In this document: one piece after another, positions 42,669-50,847 of the stretch | Layout of the letters: each line of letters starts with the position of its first letter | Numbering within the stretch: position 1 is the first letter of the stretch | Assembly: GCF_965218685.1 (NCBI RefSeq) | Contig: NZ_OZ244657.1 | Span: 930,001-994,000 of the forward strand | DNA: 64,000 nucleotides | From: Thalassobius sp965218685 | GTDB lineage: Bacteria; Pseudomonadota; Alphaproteobacteria; Rhodobacterales; Rhodobacteraceae | Reading direction: 5' to 3' | Notes under the pieces: model-generated | What the model was told of the DNA's origin: nothing | What the model saw: the letters and a program-made list of their open reading frames with translations, nothing else | The model's database searches: none | Translations under genes and position numbers: made by a program

Positions 42669-43252
42669 AAATGCTGTGGCCTTTGCTGTTGCTGGCGGCC
42701 TGCGCTGCGCCCAAGCCCGTGCGCGTGGATGTAAACCAGATCGTGACGCGGGCTCAGTTGGATCAGGTGACTTCGCCGTTGATCGCGGCCTCGCTGACCG
42801 GTCCGGGGACTTTTGCGACCCTGGCGCCCGTCGGCGTGAATGGCGACGTGGTCACTTGGCGCTCGGCCGACCAGATTACCCTGTCGCTGAAACAGGGGGT
42901 CATCGTGGCAACCCGCGGGTTAGGGCAGGACCTGATGGCCGCGGATGTCGAGGGCACCCTGCGGATGATCGCCGGGGCCAGCGAACCCTATACGCGTATT
43001 CAGACCTATTTGGACGGTGAATATCAGACCCAATTCAGGGCGTTCACTTGCCGAACCGAAGGATCGGCCCCCGAACAGATCGAAATTGTCGAGCAAACTC
43101 ACCAGACACGCCGGATCGAGGAATCCTGTTTCTCGCCGGGGACACGCATTGCGAACACTTTTTGGGTGGATGCGGGCGGAACGATCTGGAAATCTCGGCA
43201 ATGGATCGGTCCGGGCCTTGGGTATATGGAAACTGACTTGCTGGTGAAGTAG
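42665..43252 (+). CDS. YjbF/GfcB-type exopolysaccharide lipoprotein
   Basis: A 195-residue lipoprotein. The lipobox LLLAAC closes a short signal peptide (MKMLWPLLLLAAC). The mature part has the YjbF pattern TRAQLDQVTSPLIAAS, GVNGDVVTWRSADQI and GVIVATRGLGQDLM, with RIEESCFSPGTRIANTFWVD near the end. It is presumed to sit at the inner leaflet of the outer membrane and to act with YjbH. It is coupled to YjbH by ATGA overlap and is followed by the Wza-type gene after 49 bases. Confidence 0.88.
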   Translation: MKMLWPLLLLAACAAPKPVRVDVNQIVTRAQLDQVTSPLIAASLTGPGTFATLAPVGVNGDVVTWRSADQITLSLKQGVIVATRGLGQDLMAADVEGTLRMIAGASEPYTRIQTYLDGEYQTQFRAFTCRTEGSAPEQIEIVEQTHQTRRIEESCFSPGTRIANTFWVDAGGTIWKSRQWIGPGLGYMETDLLVK

Positions 43253-43301
43253 TTTGAGAACAAACGGGCCCGATGGACGCGGCCCAAATGAGGAAAAGAG
43301 C

Positions 43302-44666
43302 ATGATGGCGAAAGGAATTACACGGGCGATTTTGCTGGGCACGGTCCTGGCAATGGGCGCGTGTGGGGTGACGTATCACTCGCCTTCGGTGAAACAGCAG
43401 GCCCAGGGGGCCGAGGTTCGCGTGGTTCCGTTGACCGCTCAAAGCGTGCTGGTGGCCAACCGGTCCAGCTATACGCCGCGCAGCCTGCCAGATATTTTCA
43501 TGCGCGTTGCCGGGCCGGGACAGTCGCGTGGATTGGGGACATTGCCTGAACCGCCCGAGCAGCTAAGCAACAATCGTACAGCGCTGGAAACGCGCCTGCC
43601 GCCGGCGATCACGCCCGAACCTTACCGCATCGGCGTGGGTGATGTTTTGCTGCTGGCAACAAAGTCTGCCGCCAGCACGGTTGAACAGCTGACCGGACTT
43701 CTGGCCGCGCAAAATCAGCGTCAGGGTTATACCGTGCGCGATGACGGGGCCATTGCCATTCCCGACATCGGAACCGTCAGCCTGGCAGGCATGACCCTGG
43801 ACGAGGCCGAGGCCAAGCTGTTCCAGGTGCTGGTGGAAAACCAGATCGATCCGGCCTTCTCGCTTGAGGTGTCCGAGTTCAACTCGCGCCGCGTGTCTGT
43901 TGGCGGCGCCGTGCGGGATGCCACGATCGTTCCGGTCACACTCAACCCGCTGAACCTGGCCGAGGCGCTGACTGCAGCCGGTGGGATCACGGTAAAAGAT
44001 CGCGAATATTCCTCGATCCGGCTGTATCGCGATGGCACCCTGTATCAGATCCCGGTGCAGACATTTGTGACCCGTCCCGAACTGGGCAAAATTCTGCTTC
44101 TGGATGGGGACGCGGTGTTCGTGGACACCAGCTATGATCTGGACCGCGCGATGGAATTCTATACTCAGGCCCTGCGCGCCGCCGAACTGCGCCGAAACGC
44201 CCGGTACTCGGCCCTTCAAGAGCTGCAGATCGAAATGCAGATGCGCCAGGAAACCTTGCGCGGCCAGCGCGAGAACTATCGCGCCCGGGAAGAGCTGGGC
44301 GGGCTCAAGCGCGACTATGTCTATCTGACCGGCGAAGTGCGTGCGCAAAGCCGGTTCCCCATGCCGTTTGATCAGCAGGTGACATTGGCAGATGTCTTGT
44401 ACCAGCAAGGTGGCTTTAACACCGCAACCGGCAATCCTGCGCAAATCTATGTGCTGCGCGCCTCGGACGTGCCCGAGGAATTCGGTGCGGTCACCGCATG
44501 GCATCTGGATGCGCGCAACGCGGTGAATATCACTCTGGCCACGCGGATGGAGATGCGCCCCAACGACATCGTCTTTATCGAAGAGCAGCCCGTCACCAAA
44601 TGGGGGCGCGCGGTGCAGCAGATTTTCCCGACCTTGCTGGGGACGGTTAACACGGCTGCGAACTAA
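43302..44666 (+). CDS. Polysaccharide export protein, Wza/OPX family
   Basis: A 454-residue outer-membrane polysaccharide export lipoprotein. The lipobox LAMGAC puts the lipidated cysteine at 21. The poly-export domain is marked by YRIGVGDVLLL and GYTVRDDGAIAIPDIGTVSLAG, then SLBB-type repeats with SVGGAVRDATIVPVTLNPLNLAEAL and VYLTGEVRAQSRFPMPF. An insert of about 60 residues, rich in Q, E and R (AALRAAELRR to REELGG), forms a likely helical coiled segment between SLBB repeats. ATG at 43302 follows GAGGAAAAGAG; a second ATG follows directly. It is convergent with the BY-kinase gene across a shared terminator. Confidence 0.92.
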   Translation: MMAKGITRAILLGTVLAMGACGVTYHSPSVKQQAQGAEVRVVPLTAQSVLVANRSSYTPRSLPDIFMRVAGPGQSRGLGTLPEPPEQLSNNRTALETRLPPAITPEPYRIGVGDVLLLATKSAASTVEQLTGLLAAQNQRQGYTVRDDGAIAIPDIGTVSLAGMTLDEAEAKLFQVLVENQIDPAFSLEVSEFNSRRVSVGGAVRDATIVPVTLNPLNLAEALTAAGGITVKDREYSSIRLYRDGTLYQIPVQTFVTRPELGKILLLDGDAVFVDTSYDLDRAMEFYTQALRAAELRRNARYSALQELQIEMQMRQETLRGQRENYRAREELGGLKRDYVYLTGEVRAQSRFPMPFDQQVTLADVLYQQGGFNTATGNPAQIYVLRASDVPEEFGAVTAWHLDARNAVNITLATRMEMRPNDIVFIEEQPVTKWGRAVQQIFPTLLGTVNTAAN

Positions 44667-44682
44667 GCCTGACGTACCAATG

Positions 44683-44712
44683 AAAAAGGCGGCCCATGAG
44701 GCCGCCTTTTGC
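44683..44712. terminator. Bidirectional terminator between the Wza-type and BY-kinase genes
   Basis: AAAAGGCGGCC-CATGA-GGCCGCCTTTT forms a perfect stem flanked by A and T runs. It lies 16 bases after the stop of the export gene and 13 bases from the stop of the kinase gene, so it can serve both convergent transcripts. Confidence 0.9.
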
Positions 44713-44725
44713 GTTTGAAGTTGGG

Positions 44726-46894
44726 TTAGACGTCGTAATAGGCGTGGCCGTAATGGGTATAGGCGCCGTATTTTCCGTACTTCCCGGAATAGCCATAGCG
44801 CCGCATCCCCACAGGGTCGATCTGCGACAGAACCAGGCCGGTGATGCTCTGGTTGACGATATCGAACTGCTCCAATCCTTCGGCGACCTGCGCCTTGGTG
44901 GTACTGTCCCACGCGACCGAGAACACCACGGCATCCACCGACTGAGCGATCACGCGCGCGTCCGGAACCACCAGCACCGGTGGGGTGTCGATGATAATGA
45001 AATCATAGGTCTTGCGGGCGTTTTCGATGAATTGATGGAACGTTTCCGAGCTGAACACGTCTGCCGCGTTCACGTTGGTTTTCTCACCCATCAGAACGTC
45101 GGCATTCAGCAGGTCGTCGTGGATCACGGCCTCGGACAGCGGAACAGCGCCCGACAGGACCGACAGGATCCCCGCGTCGCGAACCTTGGTGAAATAGCTG
45201 TTGAAAGTGCGGCGGCGAATGTCGCCTTCGACCAGCAGCACCTTCTTGCCCAGCCCCGACAGGTTATGAGCCAGTGCGATGGCCTGCGTGGTCTTGCCTT
45301 CGGCCGGGATGGACGAGGTGGACATGATCACCTGAGGAGGATTGTCCAGATCCGACAACAGGATCGAGGTCCGCAGGTTTCTAACCGCCTCGGCTGCGGG
45401 CGAAGTGGGTTTTTCGGCAAGATAGGGGATCAGGTCGGCACGCGACTTGATCGGGATGGTCGGAATCTGGCCCAGAACAGGCAGATCGGCATGTTTCGAC
45501 AGCTCTTCGGCCGTGCGGAAACCGCGGTGCAGGAACTGGCGCAGCAAGATGAACATCACCCCGAAAAGTGCGCCCAGAACGAACGAGATGCCCAGGATCA
45601 TCGATTTGCGTGGTTCGATATAGCGGCCACGATTAGCCTCGGAGATGACGCGCACATCCGCCTTTTGTAGACCGCGCTGAACCGAGACTTCCTTGAGCCG
45701 GGTCAGGAAAGTTTCATACAGGATGGTGGTGGACTCGATGTCCCGCTCCATCTGCAGCAGGGTGGCAAGGTCGGCGGTTTGCTCTTCGATTTGGGTTTGC
45801 AGCCGCGCCACGGCCTGTTCAAGGGCAGCGACCTGCGCGGCAAGGCGTTCAACATTGGTGCGGGCGCGCGTCATCAGCAAGTCCGAGCGCGATTTGAAAA
45901 GGCGTTCGGCATTGGCGGCGCCAGCATTAAGATCCTTGAGGATGCGATCCAATGTCGGATCTTTCAGGGCATCGGCCAAGGCGGCACGATCACCCGTCGC
46001 GGCGACTTTCTCAAGCTCGGCAAAGGCTCGCTCGGCTGCGGCGGCCGAAATGCGGGTTTCATCCAGACGGTCCCGGTTGTCCTTGGCCTGACGGTTCAAT
46101 GCGGTCAACGAGTCGGCGCTGATCAGATCGGTCGACGAGCGCAAATCCTTCAGCGCGTTTTCTTTTTCCTTCAGCTCGGATTCCAGCGCGGCGACACGTT
46201 CAGACAGCCAGTTGACGGCTTGTTCGACGGCTTCGAATTTCACGGCGATCTGGTTCTGGATATATGCGTCAGCCACGGCATTTGCGATCAAAGCAGCCTT
46301 GCGTGGGTGATCGCTGACGGCGGTGATATTGAAGATATAGGTATAACGCTTGGCCTCGGCAGAGACAGCACCGCGAACGGCGGCAACGGTGCTGTTGAAC
46401 ACGGCCTCCGAGGTCGTGTGAATATTCTCGGACGAGGATGGCAGATCAGCCCCGATCCAGCCCCGGATGGTTTCCTTGATCCCCTGCATCGACAGCGGCC
46501 GAACCTCACGCAGGGTGAGGTTGAACTCGGGGTCTTTGGTCAGTTCCAGATTGCGCACGACCTGCTCGATGACACGGCGCGATGTGATGACCTCCAGTTC
46601 GGTATACATCGCTGAAAACTCGGTCGGAATGGCCGTTACCGAACTGTCGATGTCCGAAACAAGCGAACGCTGGATATTCAGAGCAAGATTGGCGGTCGCG
46701 GCATAGCGGGGTTCAGCGATGCGAAAGGCATAAAAGCCGCCCAGGAAAACGGCCACGGCAATGCAGAAGGCGATGAACCATTTGCCCAGCCACAGCGTGC
46801 CTAACAGATGAAGAAGGTCCAGGCCCTCGTCGTCCTGGTTCCCGGCCTTGCGCCGGGGCAGAGCGATTTGCTCCTGTTTCTCAGCTTGCGCCAT
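44726..46894 (-). CDS. Polysaccharide co-polymerase with BY-kinase domain (Wzz + tyrosine autokinase, Wzc type)
   Basis: A 722-residue protein: first membrane span about 36-56, a Wzz periplasmic domain with long coiled coil (about 60-430), a second span (ILGISFVLGALFGVMFIL), then a cytoplasmic P-loop kinase. Walker A is IPAEGKTT with Lys534, Walker A' is VLLVEGDIRRR with Asp558, and Walker B is FIIIDTPP with Asp636. The C-terminal tail from 700 to 720 holds eight tyrosines (such as YGYSGKYGKYGAY), the autophosphorylation cluster. It sets chain length and export through Wza. It lies 59 bases after the frameshifted sugar transferase gene. Confidence 0.95.
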   Translation of the reverse strand: MAQAEKQEQIALPRRKAGNQDDEGLDLLHLLGTLWLGKWFIAFCIAVAVFLGGFYAFRIAEPRYAATANLALNIQRSLVSDIDSSVTAIPTEFSAMYTELEVITSRRVIEQVVRNLELTKDPEFNLTLREVRPLSMQGIKETIRGWIGADLPSSSENIHTTSEAVFNSTVAAVRGAVSAEAKRYTYIFNITAVSDHPRKAALIANAVADAYIQNQIAVKFEAVEQAVNWLSERVAALESELKEKENALKDLRSSTDLISADSLTALNRQAKDNRDRLDETRISAAAAERAFAELEKVAATGDRAALADALKDPTLDRILKDLNAGAANAERLFKSRSDLLMTRARTNVERLAAQVAALEQAVARLQTQIEEQTADLATLLQMERDIESTTILYETFLTRLKEVSVQRGLQKADVRVISEANRGRYIEPRKSMILGISFVLGALFGVMFILLRQFLHRGFRTAEELSKHADLPVLGQIPTIPIKSRADLIPYLAEKPTSPAAEAVRNLRTSILLSDLDNPPQVIMSTSSIPAEGKTTQAIALAHNLSGLGKKVLLVEGDIRRRTFNSYFTKVRDAGILSVLSGAVPLSEAVIHDDLLNADVLMGEKTNVNAADVFSSETFHQFIENARKTYDFIIIDTPPVLVVPDARVIAQSVDAVVFSVAWDSTTKAQVAEGLEQFDIVNQSITGLVLSQIDPVGMRRYGYSGKYGKYGAYTHYGHAYYDV

Positions 46895-46953
46895 GTTCTA
46901 CTGCCCGCGCCGCCTTTTTGGCGGTCATTGGTGTTTGAAAGAGAGCCGGCCAA

Positions 46954-47605
46954 TCAGGCGCCGGCACGTCCGAATACGGTCAGTAGCGTACGCCAGAAAA
47001 CCCAAGCTTCCAACGCAAAACCCGCATGAGTGATGTAATAAAGGTCGGCCTTCACCTTGTTGCGGGTGGCCTCAAGGCCTTCGACATAGCCAACTTCGGT
47101 CTGAGCCAGCCCGCTGATACCGGGGCGGACCAAGTGGCGCTCGCGATAGCCTTGGATCACGTCCAGAAAGGCAACGGCGTGGTCATAATAGTCAGGGCGC
47201 GGCCCGATCAGGCTCATGTCGCCTTTCAGAACGTTCAGGATCTGCGGAACTTCGTCCAGACGAGTTCGACGCAGGAAACTGCCCAAGCGGGTGATGCGGT
47301 CACGTTCCAGTGGATCATTGGGGCCGCTTGGCTGCGGTCATGGTGCGGAATTTGAAGGCTTTGAACGGCTTGCAATCGCGACCCATGCGTTGCTGCACGA
47401 AAAACAGCCCGCCACGGTTGAAAAAGGGGTTCAGCACGATCAGTGCTAGCATCAGGATCAGTAGGACAGGCAACAGAGCAAGGCTCATGCCAATGTCAAA
47501 GACGCGTTTGGCAATGCCAAAAACGGTCCAGCGCAAAGAGGATGGGAGCGCAATGCTCGGCTTTAAAGAAGGCGCAAAAACGCCATCTGACCCAATATCG
47601 TACAT
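46954..47605 (-). pseudogene. Initiating sugar transferase (bacterial sugar transferase family), interrupted by a one-base frameshift
   Basis: The 5' part (47605-47315) encodes FGIAKRVFDIGMSLALLPVL, a membrane span, and the family segment VQQRMGRDCKPFKAFKFRTMTAAK, then stops early. From about 47329 another frame continues SGPNDPLERDRITRLGSFLRR, TRLDEVPQILNVLKGDMSLI and RPGISGLAQTEVGYVEG to 46954. Removing one base of the TT at 47328-47329 (AA on the coding strand) restores one frame of about 216 codons. The intact protein would transfer a sugar phosphate to undecaprenyl phosphate to start a repeat unit. An intact paralogue lies at 50848. This is either mutation or a sequence error. Confidence 0.85.
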
Positions 47606-48027
47606 GACACCTGCCTCGGTGATTTTTTTGCTCGTTCAGGCTTATTCTGCCTTTGAGGCGATTTTTCGCCGTGATTGAGGAAAATTGTCCTTAATTTTGA
47701 GCCATTTGGGAAGGGGGAAAATTTTCACGAGTGCAGAAAAATCGATCTTTCTTGCAAAAGAAGGGGTGAGGTTCGCAAGGTTAGCGATGAAAGTTAGTTG
47801 ACAAATCCCATCAAATCACACCCATAGGTGTAGGGATTTCAGTATAAGATATTGAAAATAAAACAATAAAGTATTCGTCGCCCATATCCGCGCCTACGAT
47901 TGCACAAGTCACGCGCGAAATCAGGTATATGTCCTGAAAATGCAACAATCGGTAAAACTTTCGCCGAGTTTAGGCGGCCGTGGTGCCGTCCAAGCTTATG
48001 AAAACAGAATGTTTACGTGAGATCACC
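47606..48027. promoter_or_regulatory. AT-rich region with inverted repeat and probable promoter for the sugar transferase/BY-kinase operon
   Basis: No gene is seen. On the minus strand TATACT (47846-47841) is a good -10 element. Just downstream an inverted repeat spans 47813-47839: AAATCACACC-CATA-GGTGTAGGGATTT, with ACACC/GGTGT as the inner arms and AAATC/GATTT as the outer arms. This is a plausible operator at the transcription start. A smaller hairpin, GGCGA-TTTT-TCGCC, lies nearer the gene at about 47657-47671. Confidence 0.5.
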
Positions 48028-49320
48028 CTAGTCGTAGGCGAAATCCTGAAGGTCCCCACCTGACAGAATTGCGGCATAAACCCCGGCGGTGCGCTGACCT
48101 TTGACTGACCAAGGGAACAGATCGAACGCATAATTCCGAGCAGCCTGCGCCAAGCGCGCGCTACGCGGCCGGTCGGTCACGACCCGTTCCATTGCATCGC
48201 GGAACCCGTCGGCCAATTGGTCAAACGGTGCCATGGGTATCGCGTCTCCGCGGGTGCCATGCCCTGTCAGATCGCCCGGGGCGCCGTAATCCACGCAGAC
48301 CAGGTGCTGTCCACTGGCCATGGCCTCGATCACCACGCCAGCGCCCAGCTCCCGGATCGAGGGGAAGACGAACACATCGCAATCCCGCATCCACTGGGCT
48401 ACCTCGGACTGGGATTTGCGGCCTTCAAGGGTCACGCAATCCTCAAGGCCGTTGTCGGCGATAAACGCCTGCATCCGCGGCAACTCGGGGCCGTCACCCA
48501 GTATGTGCAGGTGATGCTGGCGCAGCAGTTTGGACCGGGCAAAGGCATGCAGGGGAAGTTCGGGCAGCTTGTAAGGCACCAATCTGCCAGCAAACATAAA
48601 GCGCACCTTGTCGCCGCCGCGCTGACCGGCGGGCAAAGCGCCCTGATCGTGAAAAATCGTGGGGTCAAAACCGATCTCGGGGAACATTACAGCCCGCTCG
48701 TCTGGGACACGGGCCAAATCCGCCCGAGTATGCGAAAACGCCGTCAGCACACAGGTCGCATCGTCATAGGTCGAACGCGCAAAAGGCAGCAGCTTGTAGA
48801 AATCACGAAGCTTGCGCAGCCCTTCTTTCTCGCGGCTTTGTTCCTGGGCAAAGGCGGCGGGCCACGGCAATGCCCCGTTCAAGGGGCCGATCACGAAGGG
48901 CACCGGAGATTTATGCGCGATATAGCTGGGCATCGTAGGCGACATCGGCGTAATGCGGTGCACGATGTCGAACGCACCTGTCCGCAGCTGATCGCGGAAC
49001 TGTTTCCACACTGCCCGCTCGAACGCCAGATAAGGCAGATAGTTCATGATCATCGAGGTGGACCAGCCGACCTCTTCTCCGCCGCGCAACAGCTTGCCCA
49101 ATTTGAACATCGGGGCGGCGATGGCTTCGTTGTCTATATAGACGATGTCCAGATCGGGATTGGCCTTTTCCACGTTCGGGCGATTGCGCACATGGGTGGC
49201 GACAACGATGTCGCAATGCTTGGCGATCTCCAGCGCGTATTTAAAGCCAACGATGGGCAGGGACGGCCATTCGGGGTTGAACTCGTCCGCAAGGATCAGA
49301 ATCCGAGGTCGCCGCGTCAT
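48028..49320 (-). CDS. Glycosyltransferase, GT4-like
   Basis: A 430-residue GT-B glycosyltransferase. It starts RPRILILADEFNPEWPSLPI and contains DIVHRITPMSPTMPSYIAHK and FVIGPLNGALPWPAAF. The C-terminal donor domain has FMFAGRLVPYKLPELPLHAF, LHILGDGPELPRMQAFI and SIRELGAGVVIEAMASGQ, with the E-x7-E pair. The frame opens 72 bases upstream. I chose ATG at 49320; GTG at 49329, closer to AGGAAAG, is a good alternative. It is transcribed alone on the minus strand between the promoter region of the kinase operon and the MarR gene. Confidence 0.88.
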   Translation of the reverse strand: MTRRPRILILADEFNPEWPSLPIVGFKYALEIAKHCDIVVATHVRNRPNVEKANPDLDIVYIDNEAIAAPMFKLGKLLRGGEEVGWSTSMIMNYLPYLAFERAVWKQFRDQLRTGAFDIVHRITPMSPTMPSYIAHKSPVPFVIGPLNGALPWPAAFAQEQSREKEGLRKLRDFYKLLPFARSTYDDATCVLTAFSHTRADLARVPDERAVMFPEIGFDPTIFHDQGALPAGQRGGDKVRFMFAGRLVPYKLPELPLHAFARSKLLRQHHLHILGDGPELPRMQAFIADNGLEDCVTLEGRKSQSEVAQWMRDCDVFVFPSIRELGAGVVIEAMASGQHLVCVDYGAPGDLTGHGTRGDAIPMAPFDQLADGFRDAMERVVTDRPRSARLAQAARNYAFDLFPWSVKGQRTAGVYAAILSGGDLQDFAYD

Positions 49321-49444
49321 GTTGCTCACTGCTCTTTCCTTTGTGGCCTCAGCGCAGCCTAGCGCGCTTTGGGTGCCGCGTGTAGGCAGCAAGCGTGTCG
49401 GAATGATGGCTATTTAAGTGCAAGCTTGGGGAAACCCTGCCCAA

Positions 49445-49927
49445 TCAGTCCTTGATCGAGGGTGTCAGAAAGATGTCGGGATCGTCCTTCATCTTGTCCA
49501 GCAGGTTCTGGCGGATCTTGTGCATCATGACCAGCAGCTGGTCGATCTCTTCTGGGGTCAGCCCCTCCATCGAGGCCTCGTTCACCGCGTCAGCGGCGTC
49601 GCGTAACAGCTGTTTCTTTTGCTCGGCTGCAGGAAGCAGCCAGATCCGGTTCGAGCGCCGATCGCGCTGGTCCGGTTTGCGTACCACCCAATTCGCGGCT
49701 TCCAGACGGTCGATCAATCCGCTGACGGCGACGGTGCCAATGCCCAGGTAACGCGCCAGTTCGACTTGGGTCAGCCCGTCTTCGCGCATCAGATAGTTCA
49801 GCGCATAAACCTGCGCCGAGGTCAGGCCGTGCGGCGCGACCGATTTATCATAGAGGCGACTGCGCAGGCGGGCCACGTGCTGAAAAATCAGTCCGATGCG
49901 TTTCTCGATTTTGTCCTGATTGCTCAT
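49445..49927 (-). CDS. MarR family transcriptional regulator
   Basis: A 160-residue winged-helix regulator. The DNA-binding core is GLTQVELARYLGIGTVAVSGLIDRLEAANWV, followed by the wing RKPDQRDRRSNRIWLLPAA; N- and C-terminal helices would form the dimer. It sits beside a 920-bp gene-free region leading to the second polysaccharide gene set, and a palindrome at 50044 lies about 117 bases upstream of its start. It may control that locus or itself; the ligand is unknown. Confidence 0.93.
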   Translation of the reverse strand: MSNQDKIEKRIGLIFQHVARLRSRLYDKSVAPHGLTSAQVYALNYLMREDGLTQVELARYLGIGTVAVSGLIDRLEAANWVVRKPDQRDRRSNRIWLLPAAEQKKQLLRDAADAVNEASMEGLTPEEIDQLLVMMHKIRQNLLDKMKDDPDIFLTPSIKD

Positions 49928-50043
49928 AACGGCCCGATAGTGATGACGGTTAGGCGCTTATCGACAAAAAACGGGCTTGGATCAATAGGAAGGGTGTCAG
50001 CCCTGCGCCGGCAGGACACACCTTGCCGAGAATGTGGCAGCGG

Positions 50044-50061
50044 GCGCCCCAATTTGGGCGC
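50044..50061. promoter_or_regulatory. Palindrome upstream of the marR gene
   Basis: GCGCCCCAATTTGGGCGC is an 18-base palindrome with a single mismatched pair. An extra half-site ATTTGGGCG follows directly. It is a candidate operator for the adjacent MarR protein. Confidence 0.45.
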
Positions 50062-50676
50062 ATTTGGGCGGGAAGCGAATCAATTTTCGCCCCGGATCTG
50101 GGGAGGTTGATCAACAATTCAGGTCAGAGCGGCAAAATTGTTTCCAATATTTGACAACCCCTGAGCGAATTTTAACGATGACCAAAATTTGTCCAATTTC
50201 GTCCATGCGTACGCCATTTTCGGGTCCAGAAGCTGCCTTATTTGCGCCACAAACTGGCAAAAATCCACGATTTTGAGGCGAGGTTGCCACATTTTGGTTC
50301 AATCCGCTGTTCTGACTCTGGGCAAAATCAGGGCAGATTTCAGCAACATTGTTTCATCCTTACGCTTCATTTGGACGGACTTCAGATATTGTTTCCCGAA
50401 TATTGGATAATCGGCCTGTTTTAGTGAACGCCGGTTGTGCTGACCCGAGGGGTTCTGAGCTTGGCCCACCTTCGCCCAGGTTCGGTAAAATCGAAGCGTT
50501 TGGATGACGTCCCAATTTGCCTTATTCCCGCCCCATTTCGGATCGTTCCTTGGTTGCAATTGCCCTGCTGCGATTGACGGCGAAACCCCGGAAACCGTAA
50601 AAATAGATACGAATGAGGCGAAAACTTCATTCAATCGTTCTGTGGAATTGGATGGGGCCCAACGAAACGAACGATC

Positions 50677-50696
50677 GGTACCGAAGCTTCGGTGCC
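50677..50696. promoter_or_regulatory. 20-base palindrome upstream of the ExoY-type gene
   Basis: GGTACCGAAGCTTCGGTGCC is symmetric apart from one T/G position in the arms. It lies about 150 bases before the GTG start at 50848, and is either an operator or a leader hairpin. Confidence 0.5.
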
Positions 50697-50847
50697 CGTC
50701 GCGAAATCTGAATGCGCTGCTGCCGCGCTTTCGGAACATACCAATTACCAAGTGGCTGTAACCATTGGGGTTTCCTCAATGGACTGGGTGAATATTGCCG
50801 AGCGATCGGCGTTTACGAGTGTGAGCAATCCTGGGGAAGGTACCATC

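Larger units (their letters stand above)
49928..50847. other. 920-bp gene-free leader of the second polysaccharide locus
   Basis: No convincing gene is present; the frames found here have atypical composition and no ribosome sites. The region is AT-rich and full of A/T-tract elements (CAAAATTG, GCGAATTTTAACG, CCAAAATTTGTCC, GATTTTGAGG, CACATTTTGG). ATTGTTTCC followed by AATATT and GGA/TGA occurs twice (50137-50155 and 50388-50407), and a third ATTGTTTC is at 50348. Two palindromes are listed separately. This looks like a heavily regulated promoter region, possibly for an AT-preferring regulator such as MucR. Confidence 0.5.

Noticed and set aside
50299..50751. 150-codon minus-strand frame in the gene-free leader
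   Set aside because: Atypical composition, no ribosome site, no recognisable motif. I cannot exclude a lineage-specific protein.
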